Part shown: piece after piece, positions 53,901 through 64,000 of the stretch
How the letters are laid out: every line of letters begins with the position of its first letter
How positions within the stretch are numbered: the stretch's first letter is position 1
From: Lenzites betulinus
Taxonomy: Eukaryota; Basidiomycota; Agaricomycetes; Polyporales; Polyporaceae
DNA: 64,000 nt
Assembly: GCA_022264855.1 (NCBI GenBank)
Contig: JABYQU010000001.1
Span: 1,426,001-1,490,000 of the forward strand
Direction: 5' to 3'
Program-made: the position numbers and the translations under genes
Notes under the pieces: generated by a model
Told to the model about the DNA's origin: nothing
What the model saw: the letters and a program-made list of their open reading frames with translations, nothing else
Databases searched by the model: none

Positions 53901-56380
53901 CCGTATTCCCTCGCCGATATAAAGCGAATACGTCAGCCTGAGGTGTGGGCCGCTTCGAAATAATCACGGTGCCCACGCGTCGCATTGCAGCCCGCCACGG
54001 CCGTCGCGCACAGACGGCGGAACTCAGATGTACGCGATAGGCTTCGGCGGGCGGCCGATCGCCCTCGCCGACGTCTCGTCCCGAGAGACACGCCGAGAGA
54101 ACCTAATGTCCATATCGAGAGGGTGCAGAGGCGCAGGCGGGCTTCGGTCCCTGATCGGTAGTGCGCCTGCGCTGGAGGGACGGCCGGGCAGGGCGACCGA
54201 GGGCGCGCAGCCAAATGCCAGCGAGGCGAATACACCCGCTCCTAATCAGCAGCAGCCCGCAGACAACGTCCGGAACGCGTGCCGCACCTTATCGGTCCTC
54301 CGGCGTTGGCGCGGTGAGGCCCACAGCACATCGGGCTTCGTCGCCCAACCTGCCGGAGAGTGCGTCTTCGCTGGGAGGGGCGCGTGCCGTCTTCGAGCCG
54401 TGCCCTGCCTCAACGGTGGGCGGAAATCAAGGTCGCTGTCGTAAATGTAAGTCCAACTCCCATGGTGGGCAGTTAGCCCATTCTTGATCTGCCCACCCCA
54501 ATGGTGAGTTTAGGCATCCGCATCTGCGAGGCTATTCGGTCGATATGGAAGGTCTGTGCCAGATCAGCATGCGTCAAAACGAGCGTGGAAGATTCTGGGC
54601 CGAGCGTCAGTGAATATAACGTTAACTGCATCTGTCCGAGTTATGCAATACTTGCGATCCGTCAAAACCCTACCAGCCGCTTCCATGACGCTCCCATGAG
54701 GTCCCTCCCGACGACAAATCTGTCACGGGGTGCCGTACGGCCGCAGAAGGCGAGCTGGTGCAGATGCAGTCAAGGTTGGCTAGCACGTCGATGCCCTCCC
54801 TGCACGCACTGAACAGCGTCACGAGAACGACACCGTCAGCGGATGCAAAAGGGCCGTCGCCCATGGAATGGGTGCGATAGAATGCTGGAATGATGCCACT
54901 GACCGCTGTCTTTCCAGCTGCGTTCCAGAACACAGATATCCGTGCAGATAGGGTGAGCATAGTGGGAGGCGCAGTCCGGAAGACCCGGCGTGCGTTCAGG
55001 CCCACGGAACTCCTGAATGTCCTGGGAGTTCAGAAGAGCATGGGAGAAGCATAGATCGACACGATGGTCCCTCGAGACCATCACCTCGCACGCTCGGGGA
55101 GAATGGGAATTGTGCGCTGGCAGATGAGAACGGTGGGGGAAAGCCCCCGCACCCGCTCAGCGGCCGAGCAGCGTCTCGAGCAGCGGTCGACGTTTCAATG
55201 TAGGCGTCAATCGGCCCACTAGCACGAGGCGAAGGTCCTAGATTACGCGATGTCTGCAGACGGAGCCGGGAGGCGTCTTCGCAACGCCATCTATCATGGG
55301 CTAATGGAGACAAGAGCCTCTGCGACTTATGCCACGAAAGGATAGATGAGCAACAGCTCCAGAGGGAGAAAAACGGACATACCTGGTACACATGTTGATC
55401 AAAGAGCTTCGCGGGAATATCGTCGGCATCAGGTGCTGCCTTGGCCTAACCCGAGATGCGAGGCATGAACGCAACAAGTGGATGTCGAATTTTTTTGGGC
55501 TCTGACGCGTGCGAACGTGATGCATGAATATCACATGCGGGAGCAGTAGATGCACTGCTGTTTCTGAGGGCCTACGTGAGAGGCAGGGGGACGCAAGGAA
55601 TTGTAGGCGGCGGCAGAAGGCAGGTTCCAAGAGAGCGACAAATGCCGCGGCTCCAATCCACTCCCGCGCCTGTGCGGGCGCTTTGTCCGGTACAACGTCG
55701 TTGGCGCGAGACGCCCGTGAACGTGAGACGTCCCATCATGGGATCGCTCGCACTGACATCGCACTCGAACGGCCGACGCGGTGGGATCTCATGCAGCGTA
55801 GCAGGCTGACATGTGTGATGCAGGATCCCCCACAGCGTCCAGCGCACAGACAGCGCTGCCGGCAGCGCTCGACGCGGTGGCGCGAGCCTGGGGAGGAAGA
55901 GCAGCGGCGAGCGTGGCACAGCATCTTCTCGTCCTCGAGGCGGGCGAGTGGAACGAGGGGCGGCTGGCGGCGAGATAGAGCTCTCCTCGCCGGGCTAACG
56001 CCTCCCGCGCTCACGCGGGCCATATCCTAGGACCCGAGCGCAGGGTGAGGCCCAGATTGGGTTACAGATCCGAGAGAACAAGCATAGGACTGCCGCATCG
56101 TCAGGTGTGCACCACTAACCGGAATCCGCACCCTGATCTCTGCGTGCGGACCTGACAGGCCAGCCTCTTTCTCTCTTGCTCTTCCTCGACGTCGCCCGGG
56201 GTAATCCCTCCTGGCTAGCTCCCCTCTTCGCAAGAACTTTATCACGGCGCTCGTCCATGCTCAGAATCTCTTCTTTGCCGATACCTGCGCTTATCCTACT
56301 ACAACGATCCTCATAAATACCCTACTCGCCCTGCCCTCTTGGCAGCTCACAACGCCCCTCGCCCCTCCTCCTCCCCCGCG
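50930..56380. other. 5.4-kb gene-poor region
   Basis: Both strands carry many overlapping open frames (for example minus 53034-52036) without domain, intron structure or codon signature. I see no gene, tRNA, transposon end or array. It may be old decayed repeat DNA or non-coding sequence. Confidence 0.55.
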
Positions 56381-57377
56381 ATGGCGCCACAACAACCGAC
56401 CTTCACCGGCCTGCGCATCCGCACCGTGCGCGATGCCGAGCTCATCCTCCACGCCGTCGCCACCAAGCAGCTACCGATGGTCATGCATCGCCTCGCAGAC
56501 GAAGACCGCCTTGCGCTCGCCTCCGGATGCATCTACGTCTGGGAGGAACGCAGCAGCAATCCCCTCGAGGCCACGGGCCAAGAGATCCAACGGTTCACCG
56601 AAGGCCGCAGCTGGGGTCCGTCCCGCGCTCGGGATGTGAGTATGCCCCCGATCGCCCCTCGCTCCCATTGGCTGACAGCCGTATCGCACGTAGAACTTCC
56701 TGATTTATTATGAGAAAGACTCGCCAGCACGGTCTTCCATTCTTCACAGGAAGAACGTCAGGAGGTGAGCATTGTCCCGCATATGGATCAGTGCGCCAGG
56801 GCCTCACGCGTTTCGCCCTCTAAGCGCTCCCCAATTCATCAAGCAGACCTACTCCGTGTTCGTCGATTGGCCCAAGAACTCACGAAAATGGCATTTGAGT
56901 GCGTACATCCCACATGCGGCCTATCGCGTCTTTCAGCTGACCGCCGGTTATGCAGATGCATACTACACGCAGGAGTCCCTCGAGAGGCTCACAACTGTAG
57001 ACGACCACCCCATCTTCGCAGACATCGTGGTCCCTCCCCACCGATACGTATGCGCGCGCAACAACGGAGCGCGCCGTGGTGCGCGCCCCGCCGAACCTCT
57101 TGTGCTCTCAACCATGTACGGTCCGACCGCATGCAACCCATCTCCGACCTGCTACAGCTCGAGCTCGTCGAGCGAGACGCGCAGCCTGCCGCGCACGCCC
57201 ATCTCCCTTCCACCGACGCCGCCCATCCCCCCAGCGGCCCCGCTCCCTCCGGGGTGCATCCTCGCGGAGCGCCGGCTCGCCCCACTCGAGTACTTGCAGA
57301 ACATCTCTCCGCAAGCTCGCGATCCGGTCGACGATGAGGCGCTGCGGCAGTTCCATTTCAATATGCGCCCATTGTGA
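56381..57377 (+). CDS. WOPR (Gti1/Pac2) family transcription regulator
   Basis: Exons 56381-56635, 56694-56764 and 56825-57377 give 292 residues in phase, from the first ATG (MAPQQPTFTGLRI). The first WOPR box reads TFTGLRIRTVRDAELILHAV, DRLALASGCIYVWEERSSN, then IQRFTEGRSWGPSRARD and NFLIYYEKDS. The second box is QFIKQTYSVFVDW with KWHLSAYIPH. WOPR proteins (Wor1, Ryp1, Pac2, Gti1) bind DNA and are master switches of morphology, mating and effector expression in fungi. The C-terminal 120 residues are Ser/Pro-rich and low complexity, ending NMRPL. It is shorter than many relatives but both boxes are present. It stands alone in a 13-kb gene-poor stretch. Confidence 0.87.
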
Positions 57378-60300
57378 CACGCGCCCGCGCGTCTGTCTGT
57401 TTCCCTCGCGCTCCGTTTCGTTCCTAGACTCTGAAGATGCTCTGTTGTTGTATGCCTCGCTCTCGTTGGTCTCGCTGTCCCGCTGTAGGTTTGCGCTCGG
57501 ACAAAGGGGCGACATCCCACGCCACCGATACCGCTACTGTTACTGTTACTATTGTATTGATTGAAAGAAGGCAAGCACGACGGCCAATCGCCCGCGGACA
57601 GTCGAAGGATGTACATCACATCACGTACGCTACGCGTTCTGCACTGTGTTAATGATACCTTCCGGCCTTCTCCCTGCACGATCGCGTCGCGAGCACCCAC
57701 CGCGCCACGATCATCAGCCCCGTTCCCGACGTCGAAGCCGCGAAGCTGGGGCGCGGCCGGCCTGACCACACCACTCGCCACACGCGCCGGGCAGCCTGGG
57801 AGCGGTAAATTTAGCTCTAAGCGAGCGAGCAGCCTTCGCCTTCCCCGCCCCCCCTCGCGCTCGCAGGGTCGGCAGCCCCTCCTCCTCCCGCGCAGCCGCC
57901 CGCGCGCTCGCCGGCGAACCTTGCGCACACGCTCGGGCGAGGGGTTGCCCATGCGTGCGCGCCCGCGCGCGCAGGACGTGGACGTAAGGTACGGCCTGGC
58001 CCTGACATCACTGAAGGCGTCCACGCGGGCACTTGCTGCGAGGCGGTCAATCCCCGATGCGCCGTGTGCGCATTTGGCAAGTGCGAGGGTAGTGCCTCAG
58101 GGGACGCACGCGTGCGCGTGCGCCCCCCTCCCACACAGTCCGCGAACAGCGTCCGAGGCCCCCGCCCGCGCTCGTACGTCTTCAGACCTTCAGGGCTTGG
58201 GGAAGAGAACGCGCGAGGGCGGTGGGCGAACGCGAGTGGGCGCGGCCCGTGACCAGACGGCGAGAAGGGACGATAGTGAACTCTGAAGCCACCAGCATAC
58301 GTACGACGAGCCGCGGCCTCTGCGAGGCGATCGTCCGACGAACCAGGACGCGCTGCCGCTCGCCCCTTCGCCGCCCTCGTCCCATCGCAGAGGCCGCGTC
58401 CCAAGATAGCGTGCGTGCGGCCGGGCCCCCTGCAGCTGCTGCCCCTGGCACACGCGGAAGGCGAGCATGGGAAGGAGCCGCGCAGGCAGCTGCCAAGAGC
58501 GGGCGCCTGCGACGCCTTCCATCATTGAATAGCACTTGAATGCGCCGTCGTCCGCGGCGCCCTCGCCTCCAGCTCTCTCCCCTTGGCTTACGACGCGCAG
58601 CACGCCCCAGGCCACCACGCCCCCCATCGTGCGCGTGCATGACCACGGAGATTGTATTTGCCTGCGACACGTGGAGGTAATTGTGCTGCAGCGTATACCG
58701 AATGGGCTGCTCTGCGTGGGTGCGGGTGCACCCGGGTGGACGTGGCTGCTCAGAGATCAGTGCGTGAGTGCCGGCAGGGTGGTGAACTTACTTGAGGACC
58801 GTGTCAGAAGCCTAACTGACGGGCTTGCTGTCATCCTGATTCACGTGTGCGTCTCCCTCGCAGCGGAACGCCAACGTCGACGTCGTCTGTGCGGGTTGGA
58901 AACTTCAGTGCGCTGCGCCTGCGGGTGGCGTCAGCACCGAAAGCACGGCGGGCAAAGTGCGGCCTTGTCAGTAGTGGTACCATCTCTGGGACGAACCTTG
59001 CAGGGAAGCTGCGACTGGGGTCATGAATTTGAACTGCTTTGGCGCCAGGAGAGTCGATGAGGATTGAGGACGGTCGCACCAGGAGACATGGACGCCCACC
59101 TTCGAAGAGGGTTCTCAGCATTGCATGACCCGGTCTTGCTGGCCCCGAGGCTGAGACCAATCGCATCACCAGCTTCATGAAGGCTTTTCGGCACAGACCC
59201 AGGCAAGCGGTAGAGTAAAATCTCCTGAGCGCCGGACGCCCATCGCGAGCAGCTTGCAGGCTGCTTTACCAGCTCTGCTCACCGGACATGAAGCCGGTCG
59301 CTGCTCGGCAAAGGCGAGATGCACAGAACGCGATTGGATACGTCAACCCGCACGAAGCCAGGATCATCTCTCGAGTCATAGGAGCGGTCGCCTGGCGCAC
59401 GCCCCGAGCGCTGGCACGGCGGAGCGAGGAGTAGCAGCTACGCTACCAAACGCGGCATCGAACCGTCAGTCACGCCGAGCATGAAAGAAACGTGGTGCGA
59501 CTGGCCGCGGCCACGAAGGGAGTCGCGCTCCCGCTTTGCACGAGCGTACGTGTCCGAACGCGAAGCCAGGTGAGGAAGCCAGTCAAAATCACGCGATTGA
59601 GAGCTACGGCCGAGGCGCGTTCCCTGCCGGCACGGCCATGTACATGTGAGCGCACACGAAAGGTAGGCGGGTGTGAGCTGAATGGCTCACCGACGTTTGA
59701 CGTACAACCGAAAAGCTACTCCCAGCATCGTGTCCGTGTCCAGAAACTCTTGGTTCAACTTGGAACCGCCGACGGGAACGGCACGTGCGGTAATCGGTCT
59801 GAATGCTTCCAGCGCTTCGGAAACGTGTTGTAATCGGCCTACTTCGATGTAGAGCTCGGGATCCTGAGCCTGGCGTAAATTCCCTTCAGTATACCCGATT
59901 GCAAACTATCTGGCCGACTTGCTCACCTGGTTCCATTAGCCTCGCCAACCTGGACAAACAAGATCGATATTGTATAGGAAATGAAATCGATGAACTCGGA
60001 GTTTGAAGCGTCGTCCGCGGCACTGACCTCCATCAGCGTTGTCGGCGCCGCGGGGTCGGCGTTGACTGCACCGCTGATCGGCGTGTCGTATCCGATTGTC
60101 AAATATGGACGCATGGATATCATCGTTGGACTGTTACTGTGAGGACACAGCGGACGGAAACCTGGCGACATACGGTAGGCAATGCGGGCGGGCACCAATC
60201 CTGCTGGAATATGCTGATCGATCGCCAAAGGCCTTCCCGCCAGACCCCTAGACTGGAATGGCTGCTTGAACGTGCATGGGGTATTCCCGGGGAACCGAAG

Positions 60301-63300
60301 AGCTGCAGTGACCCGAGGACGGGCACCAGGCTCCCAGGGGGAATATCCCGCCCTACTTCGCCTGCGCATTGGCTGCGCCTTCCGTCGACCGTGGTTGGCG
60401 GCCGCTCTGGCCTTGAGCCGCGAACCTCTAGAAGGAAAAATTTGCAGCCGGGCGGCATCGAGAAGGTGCCCCCCAGGAATCTAGCGTGCCCTGCAGTCAT
60501 CCCGCGGGACGTTTCTGGAAGCGCGAAGCGGCTGGAAAGGGGTACGCCATGGGACGAACTGGCCGGGACGGTGAGCCTCTCCCCTCCAGCTGCCGTGCGG
60601 TTTCCGATCGGCCCTGAGCAATCTAGGAATGTTTGAATTGACTAATGTAGAGAGAAATGCGTAAACTGGCACCTCACAGGGGTACGCAAGCTGATGTGCG
60701 GTCCTTCTCCCGGCGAGTCCGGGTGAGAAGCATCACGGGTTCGCCATGGAGGTATAGGACCCGGCGGGAAGTCGCCCTATCTCGATGACAGAAATCCGCT
60801 TGATATGCGCGTTCGACGTGGGGACACATAAACTGATGGTATAAGCCTGCACCGCGCCGCGTAGATAAATAAAGACGGGCGTCGGTCAGGGCCGCCGTGG
60901 GCGTGTTGGGCGATGCCAGGGCTAGGCGAGCTGTAATTGATATTTGGAATGGCACAGCGTCCATTACTCTTGCGGACGTACGTAGGAGGTATTTTTTGAC
61001 ATCGCCGGCGGTGCCGGGGGAACCCGGAATGCGTGGGCCCGGGCGAATATGTAGTACCTCAATTAAACGTGAGCTTGACGTCAATTCTGCAGCGGAATAT
61101 TCACCTTGACTGCGTCGCGTCCAGGGCCAGAGATACAGCGGACGCCGAGTGCTGACGGGGAATTGGCGTGCTCGGGACTTCTGATGATCGCAGTACGCAG
61201 GAAACTCGCAGCGCCTAGGCGAAATTGCGTAGCTCTTGATTCTAGGGCGGGTTCCGGTCCTCTGGCGAGGATACGGAGCGACCCAGAGCCGGAAATAATA
61301 GACCATGAAGGGTCGTGTAAAGGGTCCTATCTGCGTGCCGCAACAGGACAGCGAGTGCCACGCCCTTCGTCTCGTGTCTAAGGGCCCCGAATTCATATTA
61401 GGCATCTAAAGCGAGGGGTACATGCTCACCGATGAGAAGCATCAGCCGTCCTCTACTCTCGGACCGTGTAGATTGAGTTTGAACGGTGGACGGATGAGAG
61501 CAAACGTTTACAAGCTAGTCCGGATGTGTAGACGTGCCGATCGGAGGCAGCAGTAGCCAGCAGTGGCGGGGGGCGGGGCGTGTACGGCACGATAGTAGCG
61601 AGGTAGCAAAGAAGTGTGCGGGAGAGGGGAGAGTTTCCGCTGCCGGTGAGCAGCCAACTGGTCGGGAGATGGGGGCACCTGCACGGTGCGCGGTGGGTTT
61701 GAGCGGCGAGAAAGGCGAGACAGACGTGGCTTGGGAACGTATCCTTGGGATCCGACTTGTGGCAGCGACCAGAATTTTCCAGCATCTCAGACGTGGGATT
61801 CACAAAAGCATACGGCTACCGGACTGCAGCGTTTGGAAAAGATTCTAGGGTCCCCTTCGTACAGAGGAGCAGCGTGCTTAGCAGGACGTAGTGAGGCTTT
61901 CAAGAAGCGCGATGTTCACATGAATCAGTGGGACGACGTGACCGTAAAAAGCAGGTAGCGATGCTGTTTTCGCGCGGTGGAGGCAGAGATACAGAGTGGA
62001 GCTGAAGGTCCGGCAGGTAGTCTCTAGTCCTTCCGGGGACGTTGGCCAGGTAGTGGTGGTGCAGAGAGACGCGATGAATCCCGAGGAAGGCGAACGGGAA
62101 AGCGGGGTCGCTGCCGTGTCGGTGACTGAGTCCGCCGTCGTACCCGTGTTCCGTAACGGCAAAGTGGACGCGGCAAAGCGCCAGGATAGTTCCTCTCCCA
62201 CCTGCAAGCGGCGTCTCCAGTCGCGGCCACGCCGTCTATTCCTCCCAGCAGCTCTCAGGTCTGCGAGGTCATTGTCGTCTTCATGCAATCCGTTGCAGCG
62301 ACACCCATAGCGGTACGCATGAATTCAAGGCCGATTGATGAGCACCGGGAGCAAAGTGGCGCAGGTCGTTCGGCAGTATTGGCGCCGCGACGACCGTCCA
62401 AGAACCTCCGAGAAGCTCAACAGACGGCTGGAAGTTGCACTAAACCATTACAGTCAGCCCCGTTCGACTCCCAGTCCGCATGGACACTGTGCACCGCGGC
62501 CTTCTTGCCTCACCTCAAGTTCCGCCCACCCTCTACTGCTCCTCCGCGGACTCTTGGATGAACATTAGCAGGGTTGGCGGGGACCAGGCCCTAAGCATCA
62601 GGCGGCCGAACCATTGTCGCGTCCTCGCGTCCTCGCGGATCCTCCCCTTCGATATGAACGGAGAGCATGAGGTGCGCGGTGGAAGCCCTGTCATTTACAC
62701 GGTGAGTACCCAGTTTGCGGTTCGGCTGGCTCAGGGGACCCTGAGAAGGCTCTGTGCCGTACTCGGGAGAGCTGTTGCTCTGGAACGCGTGCACATCGAG
62801 GGGGTCTACCGGCGGCGCACGGTCGAATACCTCAGTCTGCTGTCAGTCCCCCCGCGACGACTCCTCCCCGTCGCAGGGGGACTCACTCAAGCGTCGCTTC
62901 CCTCTTCAACATGCTGCATAGGTGCCTCAACTGGCTCCTACCTGTCCCACTGTTCCTTTTGTGGTAACACCCAGTCTTCCCGGGAGCTAGTGGCTTCTAT
63001 CTTCATGAGCCGATATTGGTGCGTGGACGGTTCATTTTGCTCTTTGAGCACATCAGGAAACCAGGTCCCTGAGCAAAATCGAGCGTATACCCCCAAACAC
63101 GATGCTTAGATATGTCCTTTGGGCCTTTCAAATTCGATTGGCGCGGAATCACCCAGCGAGCAAGCCAGGACATAGACAGACGCAGAATCCTCTCAGACCT
63201 TCAAATATGACAACGATGGCCACATATTCTTGAAAACCATACTGCATGCCACTTGTTGGGCGGGATCAAGCGTTGCGATGAGAGTCTACAATGGTGACGT

Positions 63301-64000
63301 CGGTGTGTCGGTCTTTCCATCATGATCTGAAGAGGAGTTCAGGACGCTCACCACCACAGCAGGGCCAAGAGGCTTACATGCTAGCACGGCGATACGTCTT
63401 GAGGGTCAACGCATGCTAGTTACGATAACGGTCGCCAGCGTACACGCCCCAGCGTATCTCTCGATGACCAGTGCTTGCGATTCACCAGGTCTGTCGCAGT
63501 CGCGCAGTGCGCGTAGTCCCGGGCAACAGTCGGCCGAGGTTGGATACCTGATGAGCCGCGCGCTTGTTCCTTGACAGAAATACACCCAGATGAAGGACAG
63601 TTCTCCGACACAACACCGTCGCGGTGGCCAGATGACCACCTAGCGTACATATGGGCGACGTTCGCCACGCCGACGCGTGCAGCAGCGGAGAATAAAAGCG
63701 GCGCGTCGCGGGACGAGGTATCGCCCGGCGTTGTTTGTGCCGGAGTGTGCTACGCCGGTTTACACGTTCATAATTCGTACGTCGCTTCATCCAGTTTGAG
63801 CTGTACGTCTAATACAGTGCGAGAGCGCACATACGCCGTGCCTCAAGATATCCGCAGACAAGTGGTGGCGTAGCTGGCGAGCCCGCTGAGAGACCGATGC
63901 GGTGAATTTTCGAATCCAGCGGGGCGACTCCGATTGTTCCTCCGACGTCGGGAGTCCCCAAGATCGCGTGGTTCCCCAAGCCTCGGATCCCGTACACCAG
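57378..64000. other. 6.6-kb gene-poor region to the window end
   Basis: GC-rich at first (57.6-58.6 kb), with open frames on both strands that lack any recognisable domain. Further on, frames such as minus 61405-60674 also look random. No tRNA, rRNA, terminal repeats or arrays seen. A distant promoter or untranslated RNA of the WOPR gene is possible but not shown. Confidence 0.5.

Noticed and set aside
51000..56300. Ribosomal DNA or antisense-rDNA origin of the gene-poor region
   Set aside because: None of the conserved rRNA stretches I know could be found.
57561..58670. Overlapping frames of 145-290 codons on both strands
   Set aside because: Extremely GC-rich, Arg/Ala/Pro/Ser-rich translations on opposite strands; stop codons are simply rare here.
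60674..61405. 243-codon open frame on the minus strand
   Set aside because: No recognisable motif and no coding context; composition looks like random translation.
1..64000. CRISPR array, bacterial operon, riboswitch or prophage
   Set aside because: Spliceosomal introns, retroelements and eukaryotic families throughout; no direct-repeat/spacer pattern and no prokaryotic signals.

Overview
This is nuclear DNA of a filamentous basidiomycete, most likely an Agaricomycete. The genes are dense with short GT-AG introns (about 42-76 bp), the retroelements are of fungal types (a Tad-like LINE and a chromodomain Ty3/gypsy element), and fungal families such as WOPR/Gti1-Pac2 and an OM14-like protein are present. 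All gene models below were spliced by eye and checked for phase.

Layout. 0-15.4 kb is a housekeeping block: the 3' end of a CLC chloride channel/transporter, an intron-containing tRNA-Ser(CGA), eIF2B-gamma (+) convergent with eIF3c (-), a proline-racemase-family trans-3-hydroxy-L-proline dehydratase followed by a decayed partial tandem copy of itself, an OM14-like membrane protein, a CLASP-type TOG protein and mitochondrial bL34. 16.3-16.6 kb holds a small secreted protein. 18.2-26.7 kb is one full-length non-LTR retrotransposon (about 8.46 kb, 28-nt poly(A), 13-15 bp target-site duplication) that itself carries a 349-bp MITE-like insertion. 26.9-29.0 kb is a mosaic of gene debris (a CLIP coiled-coil fragment, a bL34 pseudogene, a transposon-type 3' fragment) leading into a full CLIP-170-like gene (29.2-34.0 kb).

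34.4-44.4 kb contains two related six-exon genes of unknown function on the minus strand. The downstream one is split in exon 3 by a complete Ty3/gypsy chromovirus (35,183-41,877) with 323-bp LTRs that look identical and a TGCGG target-site duplication, so the insertion is young. 45.7-50.9 kb is again housekeeping: cysteinyl-tRNA synthetase (+), a GAF-domain free methionine-R-sulfoxide reductase (-) and a glycolipid transfer protein (+). 50.9-64 kb is nearly empty, with one short WOPR-domain transcription regulator at 56.4-57.4 kb.

How it fits together. Several genes serve translation (eIF2B-gamma, eIF3c, CysRS, tRNA-Ser, bL34m) and two are microtubule plus-end proteins (CLASP and CLIP), but nothing indicates an operon or a metabolic cluster. 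The interesting content is the evolution of the locus: nested and recent transposons, a gene pair of unknown function caught at the moment of disruption, and two cases where a duplicated gene segment was later split by an insertion of about 1.3 kb.
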